This document shows, in pieces, positions 1 through 7,533 of a DNA stretch of 64,000 nt; within the stretch, counting starts at the first letter, position 1, and each line of letters starts with the position of its first letter. The translations under genes and the position numbers were made by a program. The notes below the pieces were generated by a model, which was not told the DNA's origin, made no database searches, and saw only the letters and a program-made list of their open reading frames with translations. Source of the DNA: JADCRZ01 sp037718865 (GTDB lineage Bacteria > Bacteroidota > Bacteroidia > Chitinophagales > Chitinophagaceae); contig JBBJMP010000030.1 of NCBI GenBank assembly GCA_037718865.1, forward strand, positions 1-64,000. Reading direction: 5' to 3'.

Positions 1-53
1 ATGGGGGCTTGTCTTTGGGGGCTTATCGCATAGTCTTCTAAGTGTTGTGCGAT
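1..53 (-). repeat. partial attC-like site at window edge
   Basis: On the minus strand, ATCGCACAAC (53 to 44) follows the stop of the first gene. It is the exact complement of GTTGTGCGAT found just upstream of the same gene (1207 to 1198). Complementary cassette start and end sequences are what an integron cassette shows, because its first bases complete its own attC when it circularises. A G-rich stretch resembling the other site's GGGGC arm follows, but the second half of the site lies outside the window. The assignment is an inference from the complementarity. Confidence 0.45.
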
Positions 54-63
54 GTTATATTTA

Positions 64-1182
64 TCATGCATTTCCTTCTTTTTGTTGTCTTAGTCGCTCT
101 TCCCTTTGTTTTTTGGCTTCTTCTTGCTTAAGCCTTTCCTCTTCAGCTTTTCGTTTTGCGTCTTCTTCGTCCTGTGTGAGTTGAGCTTCGAGTTCATCTA
201 TATTTTGTATTGCCAGAGATTCTGTTTGGGTAGGCTGCACTTCTAAATACTCTTTTAATAGTTTGCCAAACGCAATTTTTGCTACTCTTGACTCATTTGT
301 TGAGTCTATGAGATTTAGAAAATCAAATCTATTTTGCCTTGTCTTTAAACTGTCAAAAAGAGTTACATAGACTGCGGGATAGTTTTTATGCTCTGATGAA
401 CTTAGGCCCACGAAGTACTTGTTTATTTCGTTTTTAAAATTATTTAATCCTTTGTCTATTACTGCAACTATAAAATCGTGTGTAGACTTTAAAATGTCGT
501 TTTCAAAGGAACATCTTATAGCTGTTGGTATATAATCCAAAATTTCTTTTTTTAAATCCTCGTCTTTTAAAGTAAGAGTTAAGAAATGCTGAAAAAACAG
601 GAGCTTGTAATCGTCTTTATAAGAGCTACCAACATTATTTAGTTTTTGATATGCCTTTCTTAATTTGTCGAAGTCTTCCGTATGAAGTTCTCGTGAGAGA
701 AGTAAAGTAGAAATATTTGAAACGTCCTTAGGTACTTTATTTAATCGGTCAATTAAATCAATAGTTTCTTGTCTCTTAAGCTTTTCATAAAGCCCCTGTA
801 TGTCTCCTTGAATTAATCTATTTAAATCCTCTACATCTTTTTTAATCCGTTCATTTTTATTTAATAATCCTTTGTTTTCTTCACCTATTTTAATGATTTT
901 TCTTTCAACATAAGTAACGTACACACCAACGATAATAGCTATAACAGTGAAAGCGATTCCCATTATAGTTAAAGTCAAGGATGCTGCTGATATTTGAGTG
1001 GAAATGCTATTAAATGTTTTGTCATTAATATTTCTTTCGGTCTCAATTTCCTTTTCTAATTCTTTTATACGAATATTTACGGTATTAAGTTTCGCATTCA
1101 AAATCGAGTCAGGACTTCTTTGTGATTGTCCAAAAACAGTAGTGGATAAAAGAAGACTAATGAATAAGTGTAAGCATCTCAT
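64..1182 (-). CDS. hypothetical membrane-anchored coiled-coil protein (putative cassette gene)
   Basis: No family is recognised. The protein (372 aa from this ATG) opens with a signal-peptide-like segment ending near FGQ, has a short heptad-rich stretch, one clear transmembrane helix (AASLTLTIMGIAFTVIAIIV, about residues 65-90), then a charged coiled coil and a mostly helical domain. It ends in a very basic/acidic tail rich in K, E, R and Q. The frame is open to a TTG at 1206, but that TTG lies inside the attC-like core, so the ATG at 1182 is preferred. The gene stands alone between two complementary cassette ends (1207-1198 and 53-44), which suggests it travelled as an integron-type cassette. 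Most of the protein is probably cytoplasmic or periplasmic behind one membrane anchor. Function is unknown. Confidence 0.7.
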   Translation of the reverse strand: MRCLHLFISLLLSTTVFGQSQRSPDSILNAKLNTVNIRIKELEKEIETERNINDKTFNSISTQISAASLTLTIMGIAFTVIAIIVGVYVTYVERKIIKIGEENKGLLNKNERIKKDVEDLNRLIQGDIQGLYEKLKRQETIDLIDRLNKVPKDVSNISTLLLSRELHTEDFDKLRKAYQKLNNVGSSYKDDYKLLFFQHFLTLTLKDEDLKKEILDYIPTAIRCSFENDILKSTHDFIVAVIDKGLNNFKNEINKYFVGLSSSEHKNYPAVYVTLFDSLKTRQNRFDFLNLIDSTNESRVAKIAFGKLLKEYLEVQPTQTESLAIQNIDELEAQLTQDEEDAKRKAEEERLKQEEAKKQREERLRQQKEGNA

Positions 1183-1197
1183 TGAAAGGGTTTTAAT

Positions 1198-1396
1198 ATC
1201 GCACAACGGTGAAGCATTTAAGCAGTTGGGGCAACAGAGTTTCCGTCGCGCATGCTGCTGCCAAATTTATAGTTTACTGTTCATTGTTGCAACTCACGCT
1301 TGGCTTTAATGTCCTGCCCCAACTACTGTTGAAATTGAACTGCTGTTCATTGCTCAAAAGTCAAGCCCCAATTGCTTGAATGCAGTGTTGTAGGCA
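1198..1396 (-). repeat. attC-like inverted repeat between two cassette genes
   Basis: The outer arms gcatttaagcagttggggc (1214-1232) and gccccaattgcttgaatgc (1365-1383) pair at 17 of 19 positions. Outside them sit ACAAC/GTTGT cores: TGCCTACAAC and GTTGTGCGAT when read on the minus strand. The core next to the upstream gene's end matches the complement of that gene's own 5' core (2360-2351), not of its neighbour. That is the rule for integron cassettes. A second internal copy of tgccccaact (1315-1324) could pair with 1224-1233. The cores depart from the textbook GTTRRRY consensus, so this is called attC-like only. Confidence 0.55.
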
Positions 1397-1424
1397 TGTG
1401 CTAAGCATTTCGGGTAAGTTGAAG

Positions 1425-2309
1425 TCATAGAACAATTGATTTATAACCAAGATACTCCGGTTTTATCAAGTTATGCATTGTATTCTTGTGAAATGCATTG
1501 TATCTATGAAGGTATTGCATCGCTAATCGTAAATTTGATAAGATGTTGCCATCATTATGGATATCAACAATTAAAATATCACTTTCAATTACATAAAACT
1601 TTTTTGTTCCATCTATCACCTTTCTAATAAATTCAATACTTCTTAATCCTATCGATTTATTTTTAAATTTGACTATCAATTCATCTAATTTGTCTTCTCC
1701 TCCTTCAAAGTCAAGAAAAAGAATCGAAGCCTGCGGAGCTAAGAAATAATGTCTATCCAGAAAGCTTTGAATGGTTGATTGTTGTAGATTTCGCACATTT
1801 CCTGATTTGGCTTCGAAATAAACAAGTTCATTCCTGAAATTTGCAATACAGTCAAAGTCACCACCATTTGGTGCATTTTTTATTTTGACTCCAAAACTCG
1901 CTGAAAGAGCCTTCAACTCTTTGACTGATAAGTATGCCAAAAGAAGTTCAAGCGTTTTCGAAAATCTGTTTTGATTCAATTCAGAACATTCGAAGTAATA
2001 ATGCGATAGTGTCGGATGTGTTGAGGGCAGACTTTCAAAGATCATTTTTTTAATTTGATTTCTTACTTCCTTTAAGTTAAATAACTCAATGAAGTCCCAG
2101 CTTGGTTTAGCAGTATGGGTTTGTTGGATATCAAATATTTTGTTAGCTGAAGGATTAATTAGTGTTTCAGTCATTAATGATTCCGAACTTTCCTCAAAAC
2201 CTTTGCTTAGCAAATAGTCCTTTACATTAAACATCTCAATAAAATTACCGACACGATGAGCTGGTGCCGGTGGTAGTATGTGACTGAAGAAAAAGTTTAA
2301 AGTTGCCAT
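1425..2309 (-). CDS. PD-(D/E)XK nuclease-like hypothetical protein (putative cassette gene)
   Basis: The 294-aa protein contains a restriction-endonuclease-fold signature. A helix-rich stretch (KTLELLLAYLSVKELKALS) leads to GGDFDCIANF, then a strand ending VYFEAKSG, giving D...(13-15)...ExK with Asp-151/153, Glu-166 and Lys-168. This spacing fits a divalent-metal PD-(D/E)XK active site, though the overall family is not recognised. A later strand (ASILFLDFEGG) and mixed alpha/beta tail complete the domain. The frame is open to a GTG at 2321; the ATG at 2309 is chosen. The gene is bounded by complementary cassette ends (GTTGTAGGCA at 2360-2351 and TGCCTACAAC at 1396-1387). Orphan nucleases of this fold often act in defence or mobile-DNA processing, but nothing here shows the target. 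Confidence 0.65.
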   Translation of the reverse strand: MATLNFFFSHILPPAPAHRVGNFIEMFNVKDYLLSKGFEESSESLMTETLINPSANKIFDIQQTHTAKPSWDFIELFNLKEVRNQIKKMIFESLPSTHPTLSHYYFECSELNQNRFSKTLELLLAYLSVKELKALSASFGVKIKNAPNGGDFDCIANFRNELVYFEAKSGNVRNLQQSTIQSFLDRHYFLAPQASILFLDFEGGEDKLDELIVKFKNKSIGLRSIEFIRKVIDGTKKFYVIESDILIVDIHNDGNILSNLRLAMQYLHRYNAFHKNTMHNLIKPEYLGYKSIVL

Positions 2310-2350
2310 TAATAATCGCACATTATTTTTAGGAATATTTTGGATTGCAT

Positions 2351-2447
2351 TGCCTACAACGTGCCGGGTATTGTCGAAGGCGGCACTTAAAGTTATTTAA
2401 AATAGTAGACACATACGTGCCGACTTTCGACAATACCGTGTTAACCG
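2351..2447 (-). repeat. attC-like inverted repeat upstream of the nuclease-like gene
   Basis: The arms 2361-2386 and 2417-2440 share a 12-bp perfect complement (ggtattgtcgaa) plus a 6-bp one (cggcac), separated by about 30 bp of AT-rich spacer. Outside lie TGCCTACAAC and GTTAACC. On the minus strand it reads GGTTAAC, arm, loop, arm, GTTGTAGGC, which is the order of an attC site with AAC and GTT core triplets. It is more compact (about 97 bp) than the site at 1198-1396. Mobility is inferred, not shown. Confidence 0.6.
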
Positions 2448-2860
2448 ACGTTGAGGCTGCTCTAGCGGAGTGCTAGCAGTTGTGCAGGAGAAATAATTTC
2501 TTCAATGGCCATTGACGAAGTTATTTCTCCTGCTCCGCCATTCGTTTGCTGCTTAGGATTAATACTTCGCCGTTGGGTTGACTACGGGTTAAAATCTCAC
2601 CATTTCATGAGGTTAAAACGGTATGCAAAAAATTGACTTTATAAATTGTTATGGCTAACTTCACTGCATGAGCCAGGCGCTTCGGCTTTGACAAACGAGT
2701 TTTTCACGCCTTCGCGACTGGCTCACCGCAAGATTGATTTTGATGCCTGAATTATTCTCGGTAATATTATGCTGGTAGTAGTCTTCCCTTCGGCATTCAA
2801 TCGAACCACAACTGCGATTACTCTTTACATCCAGCTGAGCAGCCTCAATGTCGTGTTAAC
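2440..2860 (-). repeat. ORF-less cassette-like segment bounded by a long inverted repeat
   Basis: The ends 2440-2462 and 2837-2860 are inverted copies of each other (GTTAAC, a variable 3-5 bases, then TTGAGGCTGCTC in both). They fit either the start and end of a third cassette or one very long stem. No convincing protein is encoded inside. Instead the segment holds two further inverted repeats: a strong hairpin (2484-2533) and an imperfect one with arms gagccaggcg (2670-2679) and actggctc (2717-2724). The DNA may carry a structured RNA or only recombination sequence. Confidence 0.5.
2484..2533. repeat. 50-bp near-perfect hairpin
   Basis: A perfect 13-bp stem (GCAGGAGAAATAA, 2484-2496, and its complement, 2521-2533) encloses a second palindrome, CAATGGCCATTG (2503-2514), with a CTT/AAG pairing between them. 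No T-run follows on either strand, so it does not look like a simple intrinsic terminator. It could be a folded recombination substrate or part of a structured transcript. Confidence 0.7.
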
Positions 2861-2900
2861 GTTTGTATTGTAAGTATACGCAAAAAAAATTGTTATTGAA

Positions 2901-2956
2901 ACCTAACGTGTTGTAATTAGCTTTTAGAAATTGTTTGGTACGGCAATGCGTTAGGC
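2901..2956. repeat. short attC-consensus-like pair (ACCTAAC ... GTTAGGC)
   Basis: ACCTAAC (2901-2907) and GTTAGGC (2950-2956) fit the classic RYYYAAC/GTTRRRY outer cores of an attC site, 56 bp apart. The internal arms pair poorly, so this could be a degenerate site or coincidence. It marks the right edge of the cassette-like region. From here to the group II intron (2957-3117) nothing is recognisable. Confidence 0.3.
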
Positions 2957-3117
2957 AGGATTGGGGCTCTACAAGAATTAAGAGCATTATCACACCATAA
3001 GCAGTCCTACAAGATAAAGAAAAATTGGTATGATTGCACCCTGTTGAAAATAATAAAATTATGATTTACTGGAGGGCCATTCTAGGACCTAAAATGGTGC
3101 TGTTCTAGGCTTCGATG

Positions 3118-3193
3118 GTCAGGTAAGGATATCCCATTGCTGTGATATCCTCCCCTAAGAACCGTGCATGAAAGTTTCCAATTCACACGGCTC
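3118..3193 (-). ncRNA. group II intron domains V and VI
   Basis: Minus-strand 3193-3159 reads GAGCCGTGTGAA, a GGAAAC-type loop, then TTTCATGCACGGTTC. This is the roughly 34-nt domain V hairpin with the usual GAGCCGT start and ACGGTTC end. Directly after it, AGGATATC pairs with GATATCCT to form the domain VI hairpin that normally carries the branch-point adenosine. These are the catalytic and lariat-forming 3' parts of the ribozyme. Confidence 0.85.
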
Positions 3194-3202
3194 AAGCCAA
3201 TA

Positions 3203-4942
3203 CTAAGTTGAAGCATTGTTGGCTTCAGCCGGAAACACATACACAAAACCGTTAGTAAACCCTAGTTCCTGACAAATCGGATGCAAGAGAATAAGATTGG
3301 ATAAATTTTCCGAACCTCCCTCCAGACGACTTTCCATATGATGAACACGCCAATTGGTTATGCTTGTAATTCTTTCCCCACACATAGAGCAGCAACCTCC
3401 TTGTCTCCTCCATAGTGCTGCGACCTTTCTGCGGCCTTCTTTATTATTTGCCATCTTTGTTGACATGCGATTTTCAAAGTACGCTTCGTAATTTGGGTCA
3501 AAGGGCGTTGCTTCGCTTTGGATTTTAATGTGACGTTTTATAAACGTATCCGAAGCGTGTTTCAACGTTATCCCTATTTTTGCCTTCCCGTTCCCATCCT
3601 TAATAATACAGCTAAAACAGTGATTGCGTTCTTTGATTTTTCTGAAGTACCTAGAATGTACCCAGGCTTTGCCTTTATTAGGATGTCTACGCATGGCCCA
3701 GCGCCAGATGGCTTTCCATATCTCGTTGTCCACTTTATTGTAGGTTGTCTTTGATACTATTGATCGATGATAGTTAGCCCATCCCTGAATCATGGGATTA
3801 AGTTTACGTATCAGGTTTTCCTGAGTTGCTGTTGCCATCGATTTAATGGTTTTCCTAATACCGGTAAGAAACGTTTTTATGTTCTTGCTGCAAGGTTTGA
3901 TGAGTAGTTTAGCATTATCTTTTCCATACCCGTATTTACGAATGTTTTGTCCAAGGAAGTCGAATCCTTCCGAGATGTGGGTAATCTTCGTTTTTTCTTT
4001 GGATAGTTCAAGACCTCTTTCTTTCAAAAATTCTTCAATCGCAGGATATACCTCTTCTTCCAGGATCTCTTTTGAATTTCCGGTTATCACGAAGTCATCT
4101 GCATACCTTACAAAGTGAATCCCAAAAGGTGATGCCTGTCTGCGAAGTCCATATCTATTTAACGAATTAAACTTTTTTCCCAGCAAGTTTTCTATTCCAT
4201 CAAGTACCAGGTTGGCAAGTGTAGGGGAAGCAATTCCTCCTTGAGGAGTACCTTTATGTGTGGGAAACAATTCAGCCTTTTCCATGTAACCTGCGTTTAG
4301 CCATTTACGCAATACTGTTGTATCTGTACAGATATTTTTCAGCATCCATTCATGGCTGATGTTGTCAAAACAACCTTTAATGTCGCCTTCCAGAATCCAT
4401 TGCGGTGCATCTTTTCTACAAAGCCTTTTGAACAGAGCTTCGATTGCATCGGCAGTACAGCGTTCCGGTCTGAAGCCATAGCTGTTCCAGTCTGCCAGAG
4501 TTTCCGACATAGGTAGGAGTGCAAGGGTATGCAGAGCTTGCATACCTCGGTCGAGCATGGTCGGTATTCCGAGGGGGCGATCCTTTTTCCCATTGGATTT
4601 CGGAATATAGATTCGTTTTAACGGCGACGGGGTATAGCCGCAGCGCATTAGCGAGTTAGCCATGGCGGCTTTGTCTTCAGGGGTTTTAAGGAGCACCCCA
4701 TCCACTCCCGGTGTTCGTTTACCACGGTTGGTAGTAATTTTCTTTACTGCCAATAATTTTGCAGCATAAGAATGTGTTAGTAGCCATTGCAAGGCTTTCA
4801 CCTTACGCCAGCAGCCTTCACGTGTTGCCTTGGCGATACGCACTTGTAGCCTCATTACCATACGGTGCGCATGGTTCCAGTCAATGGAATTCCATTTTGC
4901 TCCGTCTGTGGGAACCGCATCCATATTTGGTAATACAGTCAT
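3203..4942 (-). CDS. ltrA: group II intron reverse transcriptase/maturase with HNH endonuclease
   Basis: This multifunctional intron-encoded protein binds its own intron RNA, helps splicing and copies the intron into DNA at new target sites. The 579-aa sequence has an N-terminal RT0/RT1 region (TPGVDG, about 78-82; IPKSNGKKDRPLGIP, about 113-127), the palm with GDIKGCFD (Asp-187), TPQGG (about 232-236) and the catalytic YADD (280-283). The X/maturase domain contains WANYHR. The C-terminal HNH-type endonuclease (about 518-560) shows CSMCGE, VHH, GG, NL and a final H-x-x-C. No frameshift or missing catalytic residue is seen. It sits in domain IV of the intron, ending 10 bases before domain V. 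Confidence 0.95.
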   Translation of the reverse strand: MTVLPNMDAVPTDGAKWNSIDWNHAHRMVMRLQVRIAKATREGCWRKVKALQWLLTHSYAAKLLAVKKITTNRGKRTPGVDGVLLKTPEDKAAMANSLMRCGYTPSPLKRIYIPKSNGKKDRPLGIPTMLDRGMQALHTLALLPMSETLADWNSYGFRPERCTADAIEALFKRLCRKDAPQWILEGDIKGCFDNISHEWMLKNICTDTTVLRKWLNAGYMEKAELFPTHKGTPQGGIASPTLANLVLDGIENLLGKKFNSLNRYGLRRQASPFGIHFVRYADDFVITGNSKEILEEEVYPAIEEFLKERGLELSKEKTKITHISEGFDFLGQNIRKYGYGKDNAKLLIKPCSKNIKTFLTGIRKTIKSMATATQENLIRKLNPMIQGWANYHRSIVSKTTYNKVDNEIWKAIWRWAMRRHPNKGKAWVHSRYFRKIKERNHCFSCIIKDGNGKAKIGITLKHASDTFIKRHIKIQSEATPFDPNYEAYFENRMSTKMANNKEGRRKVAALWRRQGGCCSMCGERITSITNWRVHHMESRLEGGSENLSNLILLHPICQELGFTNGFVYVFPAEANNAST

Positions 4943-5447
4943 TTGCTTGTTTCCCCTTAGTTTTAGGTTCTAGTAGTTCTCTCGCCATGATTGACCACAT
5001 AGACAAGTCAGCCGGCTTTCACCGCAGGGCAATCCTTTCATCCCCTATACACTTCATTACAAAGTATCATTCGCTTTTTGTCTGATCCTTTACCCTCTCC
5101 ATCAGAGGTCTTCCTTACGGTCGACTTGCCTTTAAAGGCGATGAATAGGGCTTACCTTGTTCCAATATTGCAACATGACTGGTTTAGGTCCTATCTCTCC
5201 GCCGGGCGTGTTTTGTGTCTGTGCAATCCGACGATCAAGCAGATTGTCCCACGCATGCCTTTTGGCCTGAGCTTATCAGTTTCTTTAGCTCACCTATTTT
5301 TACGACGTTTATCGATAGTTCAGTTTCCTTAACCATGCCAGCCAGCCTAGCCCTATCCCGGATGAAACTTCCAGGATCAGTTCTTACCTCGCTATTCTAA
5401 CTGATAGCCTTGCGGCATTTAGGTACATTGTCCCCCAAGCTTCACAC

Positions 5448-5728
5448 ACAGAGATTACTCTTTGTGCATGTCGGAGTAGGCTATTACTAACAGAACAGTA
5501 AGTTTCTCTAATTTCTTTTCTAAGAAATTGAAACAATTGCAACATCAGCTTTACAAGTCGCACTAACTGGTAAATAACAATACACAATTTTTCGTAATAG
5601 GAATTCTACATTGGTTTACTGTTGCACGTATTTACTAGATAATGTAGTGTCATATCCTATAACACACTTTTCAGTTTATTTATATCTTGCCGGCATTCCT
5701 TTTCAATTTCCTGTGTTAACATATTAAA
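5448..5728. other. intergenic, nothing recognised
   Basis: This is the 5' exon side of the group II intron. No plausible coding frame, RNA gene or repeat was seen. The ancestral insertion site cannot be named from it. Confidence 0.4.
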
Positions 5729-5872
5729 ATGTCTGTCCATGTTTGTAAACTTAAGCACCTGAATACCACTGAGGTAGTTGATGCTTTAAGTGAAGAGGAA
5801 GCGGCTAAACTTAATGCACATACATCCACAGCGATGGTTATTGAAATTTATGACGTAAAAGTAAGCTTCTAA
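5729..5872 (+). CDS. small hypothetical protein, 47 aa
   Basis: An ATG-started frame of 47 codons encodes an acidic/polar peptide (MSVHVCKL...EVVDALSEEEAAKLNAH...MVIEIYDVKVSF). It has a helix-like middle (SEEEAAKL) and a hydrophobic tail, with no membrane segment. The composition is plausible for a real protein, but no family is recognised. The surrounding DNA is full of broken genes, so it may be a fragment of a larger one. Confidence 0.3.
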   Translation: MSVHVCKLKHLNTTEVVDALSEEEAAKLNAHTSTAMVIEIYDVKVSF

Positions 5873-5962
5873 CCAGAACCACGATTGATATTTGAAAAAC
5901 ATTTTGTATGGATATCGGGGGTCATTTGTGGATATTCTGGTTGAGCGATTTGTGTCAAAAGT

Positions 5963-6202
5963 TTGAACTTTGCGGGATCAACAATCGATCAGCCCAAACA
6001 ATCGATCAGCGTCATACTTATCAGCCTGATCATAAGGCCGCTGGCTCAGGCGTTACAGATGTCGTATACCACTTACCTTAAGACGGAACGCGACCAGCGT
6101 GAACTGAGTTTCCTGATGACCCTTAGAATATGCCAGTTTTATAAAATCGATCTGCATGAATTTGTCTCCATGCTGAGTGATGAGGAAAGGCCAAGCTCTT
6201 AA
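5963..6202 (+). pseudogene. remnant of an XRE/Cro-type helix-turn-helix regulator
   Basis: The reading frame contains RPLAQALQMSYTTYLKTER followed by LRICQFYKIDLHEFVSML, the shape of a Cro/C1 helix-turn-helix (x-LAxALxMSxTTYxK...LxxIxxFYKIxLHEL). The N-terminal first helix is missing or scrambled and only a TTG start is available. A 12-bp direct duplication (CAATCGATCAGC at 5982-5993 and 5999-6010) sits where the N-terminus should be. It ends against the truncated IS3 element. A decayed gene is more likely than a working one. Confidence 0.45.
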
Positions 6203-6204
6203 AA

Positions 6205-6550
6205 TGGCTTGGGCTAATCGTATAAGGATGCCTGCTGTCGGTGGTCTTGGGAACAAAAGACCGGGGCTGTATCGCTTTGAGCCCATTGCCGGCAAGGTAC
6301 TCGCGGACCTTATAGGGGCTTGCCTGAACATTTTGATGGTTAAGCTCAGCAACTATTCTCCTAACGCCATATCGGCGCTTATGCTCCTTAAAAATGGCAA
6401 CCACCTTTTGTTCCATGGTACTTTGATCTGATAGGTGCTTTTATTGTCCCATTCGTAGAAACTGCTACGGCTAATTCGCATCACTTCGCATATTAGCTGA
6501 AGTGGGTGTTCCCTTCGGATGCTATCGGCAAAAGCATACACGATTGTCAT
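6205..6550 (-). pseudogene. IS3-family transposase OrfB, frameshifted and 3'-truncated
   Basis: The first frame (from about 6550) gives MTIVYAFADSIRREHPLQLICEVMRISRSSFYEW, the usual start of an IS3-family OrfB. A one-base loss in an A-run (near 6422-6424 on the plus strand) shifts it to the frame reading KVVAIFKEHKRRYGVRRI, the HTH_21 region that normally follows. The protein stops being recognisable after TTDSRHPYTISP, so the whole DDE integrase core is missing. The element was cut near 6205 where it meets the XRE remnant. It cannot transpose on its own. Confidence 0.85.
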
Positions 6551-6862
6551 ATCCCGCGGCTGAAAATTCCCAAGGCTTTTTTTAAAATGTCACGCTCGTG
6601 TTCGGTGCGTCGCAGTTCGCTTTTTAAACGCTCAATTTGTTCATGAGAGTTGCCCCGGAATGTGGATGCCTGCGTGCCTTTTTGATGTGAATTAGTGGAG
6701 TTAGATGGAGCTGTTTTATACCAGCGACGTAACAAAGATCCGCTAACACCCCAAGGCTGAAGAAATCTCAGAAACCGGGCGTCCGGCAGCAATCATTTTA
6801 ATAACATCTTCTTTAAAAGATGAATCATATTTCCTGTGTGTTCTCTTTTTAGATAAACTCAT
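6547..6862 (-). pseudogene. IS3-family transposase OrfA with a one-base frameshift
   Basis: Starting from ATG at 6862 the protein reads MSLSKKRTHRKYDSSFKEDV and on to EISSALG, a typical OrfA helix-turn-helix start. A run of four Cs on the plus strand (6749-6752), where three would keep the frame, then introduces a stop. The next frame continues perfectly with GVSGSLLRRWYK and the leucine-zipper-like ERLKSELRRTEHERDILKKA. Removing one base restores a 104-aa OrfA. The end overlaps OrfB by 4 bases, as usual for IS3 elements, where OrfAB is made by programmed frameshifting. Confidence 0.88.
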
Positions 6863-6888
6863 TGTTGCTCAAATTTAAGCAACTTTAC

Positions 6889-6913
6889 TGTCCGGATTTA
6901 TTGGTGCATCTCA
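6889..6913 (-). repeat. left terminal repeat of the IS3-family element
   Basis: On the minus strand the element begins TGAGATGCACCAATAAATCC then GGACA. It resembles the ends of IS3/IS150-group elements (TG, a few bases, CCxAxAAA and GGACA). No matching opposite end exists in the window because the other half of the element is gone. Confidence 0.6.
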
Positions 6914-7195
6914 TTAATCAACATTTATAAATAAAATCCTTTTGGGGACAATCAGAAAATGCTGTAAAAACTCAGGTATGGATTGCAGTGTCTGTATATA
7001 TCTTGGTAGCTATTGCAAAAAAGAAATTTTATGCTTCAACAATCACTTTACGAAATACTAAAGATTTTAAGCATATCCATTTTTGAAAGAATGCCCGTAA
7101 ATCAACTATTTCAGCAAACACAAAAACAATATTTCAAAGAACTAAATTGTAATCAATTGAAATGTTCGATTAATATTAAAACGCTAATGATTTAA
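6914..7195 (+). pseudogene. C-terminal remnant of an IS4/DUF4372-type transposase
   Basis: The frame QHL-stop-IKSFWGQSENAVKTQ continues VWIAVSVYILVAIAKKK and, after a frameshift near 7020, LQQSLYEILKILSISIFERMPVNQLF. These phrases match the C-terminal end of the Bacteroidota IS4-family transposases (QHLKIKxFxGTSENAVKTQIWIA and SLYxILQILS...FEKMPLxQLF). A nonsense codon replaces an expected Lys and one frameshift is present. The 5' part is absent because the IS3 element's end abuts it directly at 6913/6914, suggesting that the IS3 copy inserted into it. Confidence 0.75.
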
Positions 7196-7533
7196 ATTAT
7201 TAATTCATAACTCACATAATCAATCCCGTCATTTTTGCAAAAGTTATTAAAGATATAGATCTCAAACATATTGTCTTTGGAAACTTATTCACCGTATTTA
7301 ACTCCGCACCCTTCAGAGGAAAATAAATGAAAGCACTTATCTAAAATATGTTGAGCAGAAAATTGCTGAAGTAAAAAAATACTTTTGGTGAAGAAGTTGC
7401 TGCAATAACTACACAAAATGCTGAAAGTTTTTTTTGATTCTTCAGACTATATACTTCTGGCATAAATACCTTGTTTGATGGAATAAAAGAATTATATTTA
7501 TAAAGTTCTCTATCCCCGGATAATCCAGATCTT
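7196..7533. other. non-coding DNA with possible gene debris before the giant T9SS protein
   Basis: Short broken frames are readable (for example YLKYVEQKIAEVKKYF then, after a frame change, GEEVAAITTQNAESFF), suggesting another decayed gene. None is long enough to name. The promoter of the downstream gene must lie here or further upstream, but no convincing TTTG/TAnnTTTG pair was found. Confidence 0.3.

Larger units (their letters stand above)
3118..5447 (-). mobile_element. group II intron with encoded RT/maturase
   Basis: The element is about 2.3 kb. At the 5' end on the minus strand a GTGTG (from 5447) matches the GUGYG start of group II introns. About 500 bases of structured leader (domains I-III) precede the maturase gene in domain IV. 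Domains V and VI follow the gene, and the RNA ends near CCTGAC at 3118. The ORF is full length and domain V is well formed, so the element looks intact. Exact splice sites were set by motif only; the 5' end could be 2 bases off. It lies in DNA without a recognisable host gene, between the cassette-like region and IS remnants. Confidence 0.85.

Noticed and set aside
998..1309. Plus-strand 103-residue frame over the first attC-like site
   Set aside because: It overlaps the start of the membrane/coiled-coil gene and the inverted repeat; composition is not protein-like.
1436..1627. Plus-strand small protein within the nuclease-like gene
   Set aside because: It is antisense to a frame with a coherent PD-(D/E)XK pattern and has no recognisable features.
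2484..2533. Intrinsic terminator
   Set aside because: The hairpin is strong but has no T-run on either side in either direction.
4759..5400. Plus-strand frames across the 5' part of the group II intron
   Set aside because: This stretch is structured intron RNA and the start of the maturase on the other strand; the predicted peptides are low-complexity and unrelated to known proteins.
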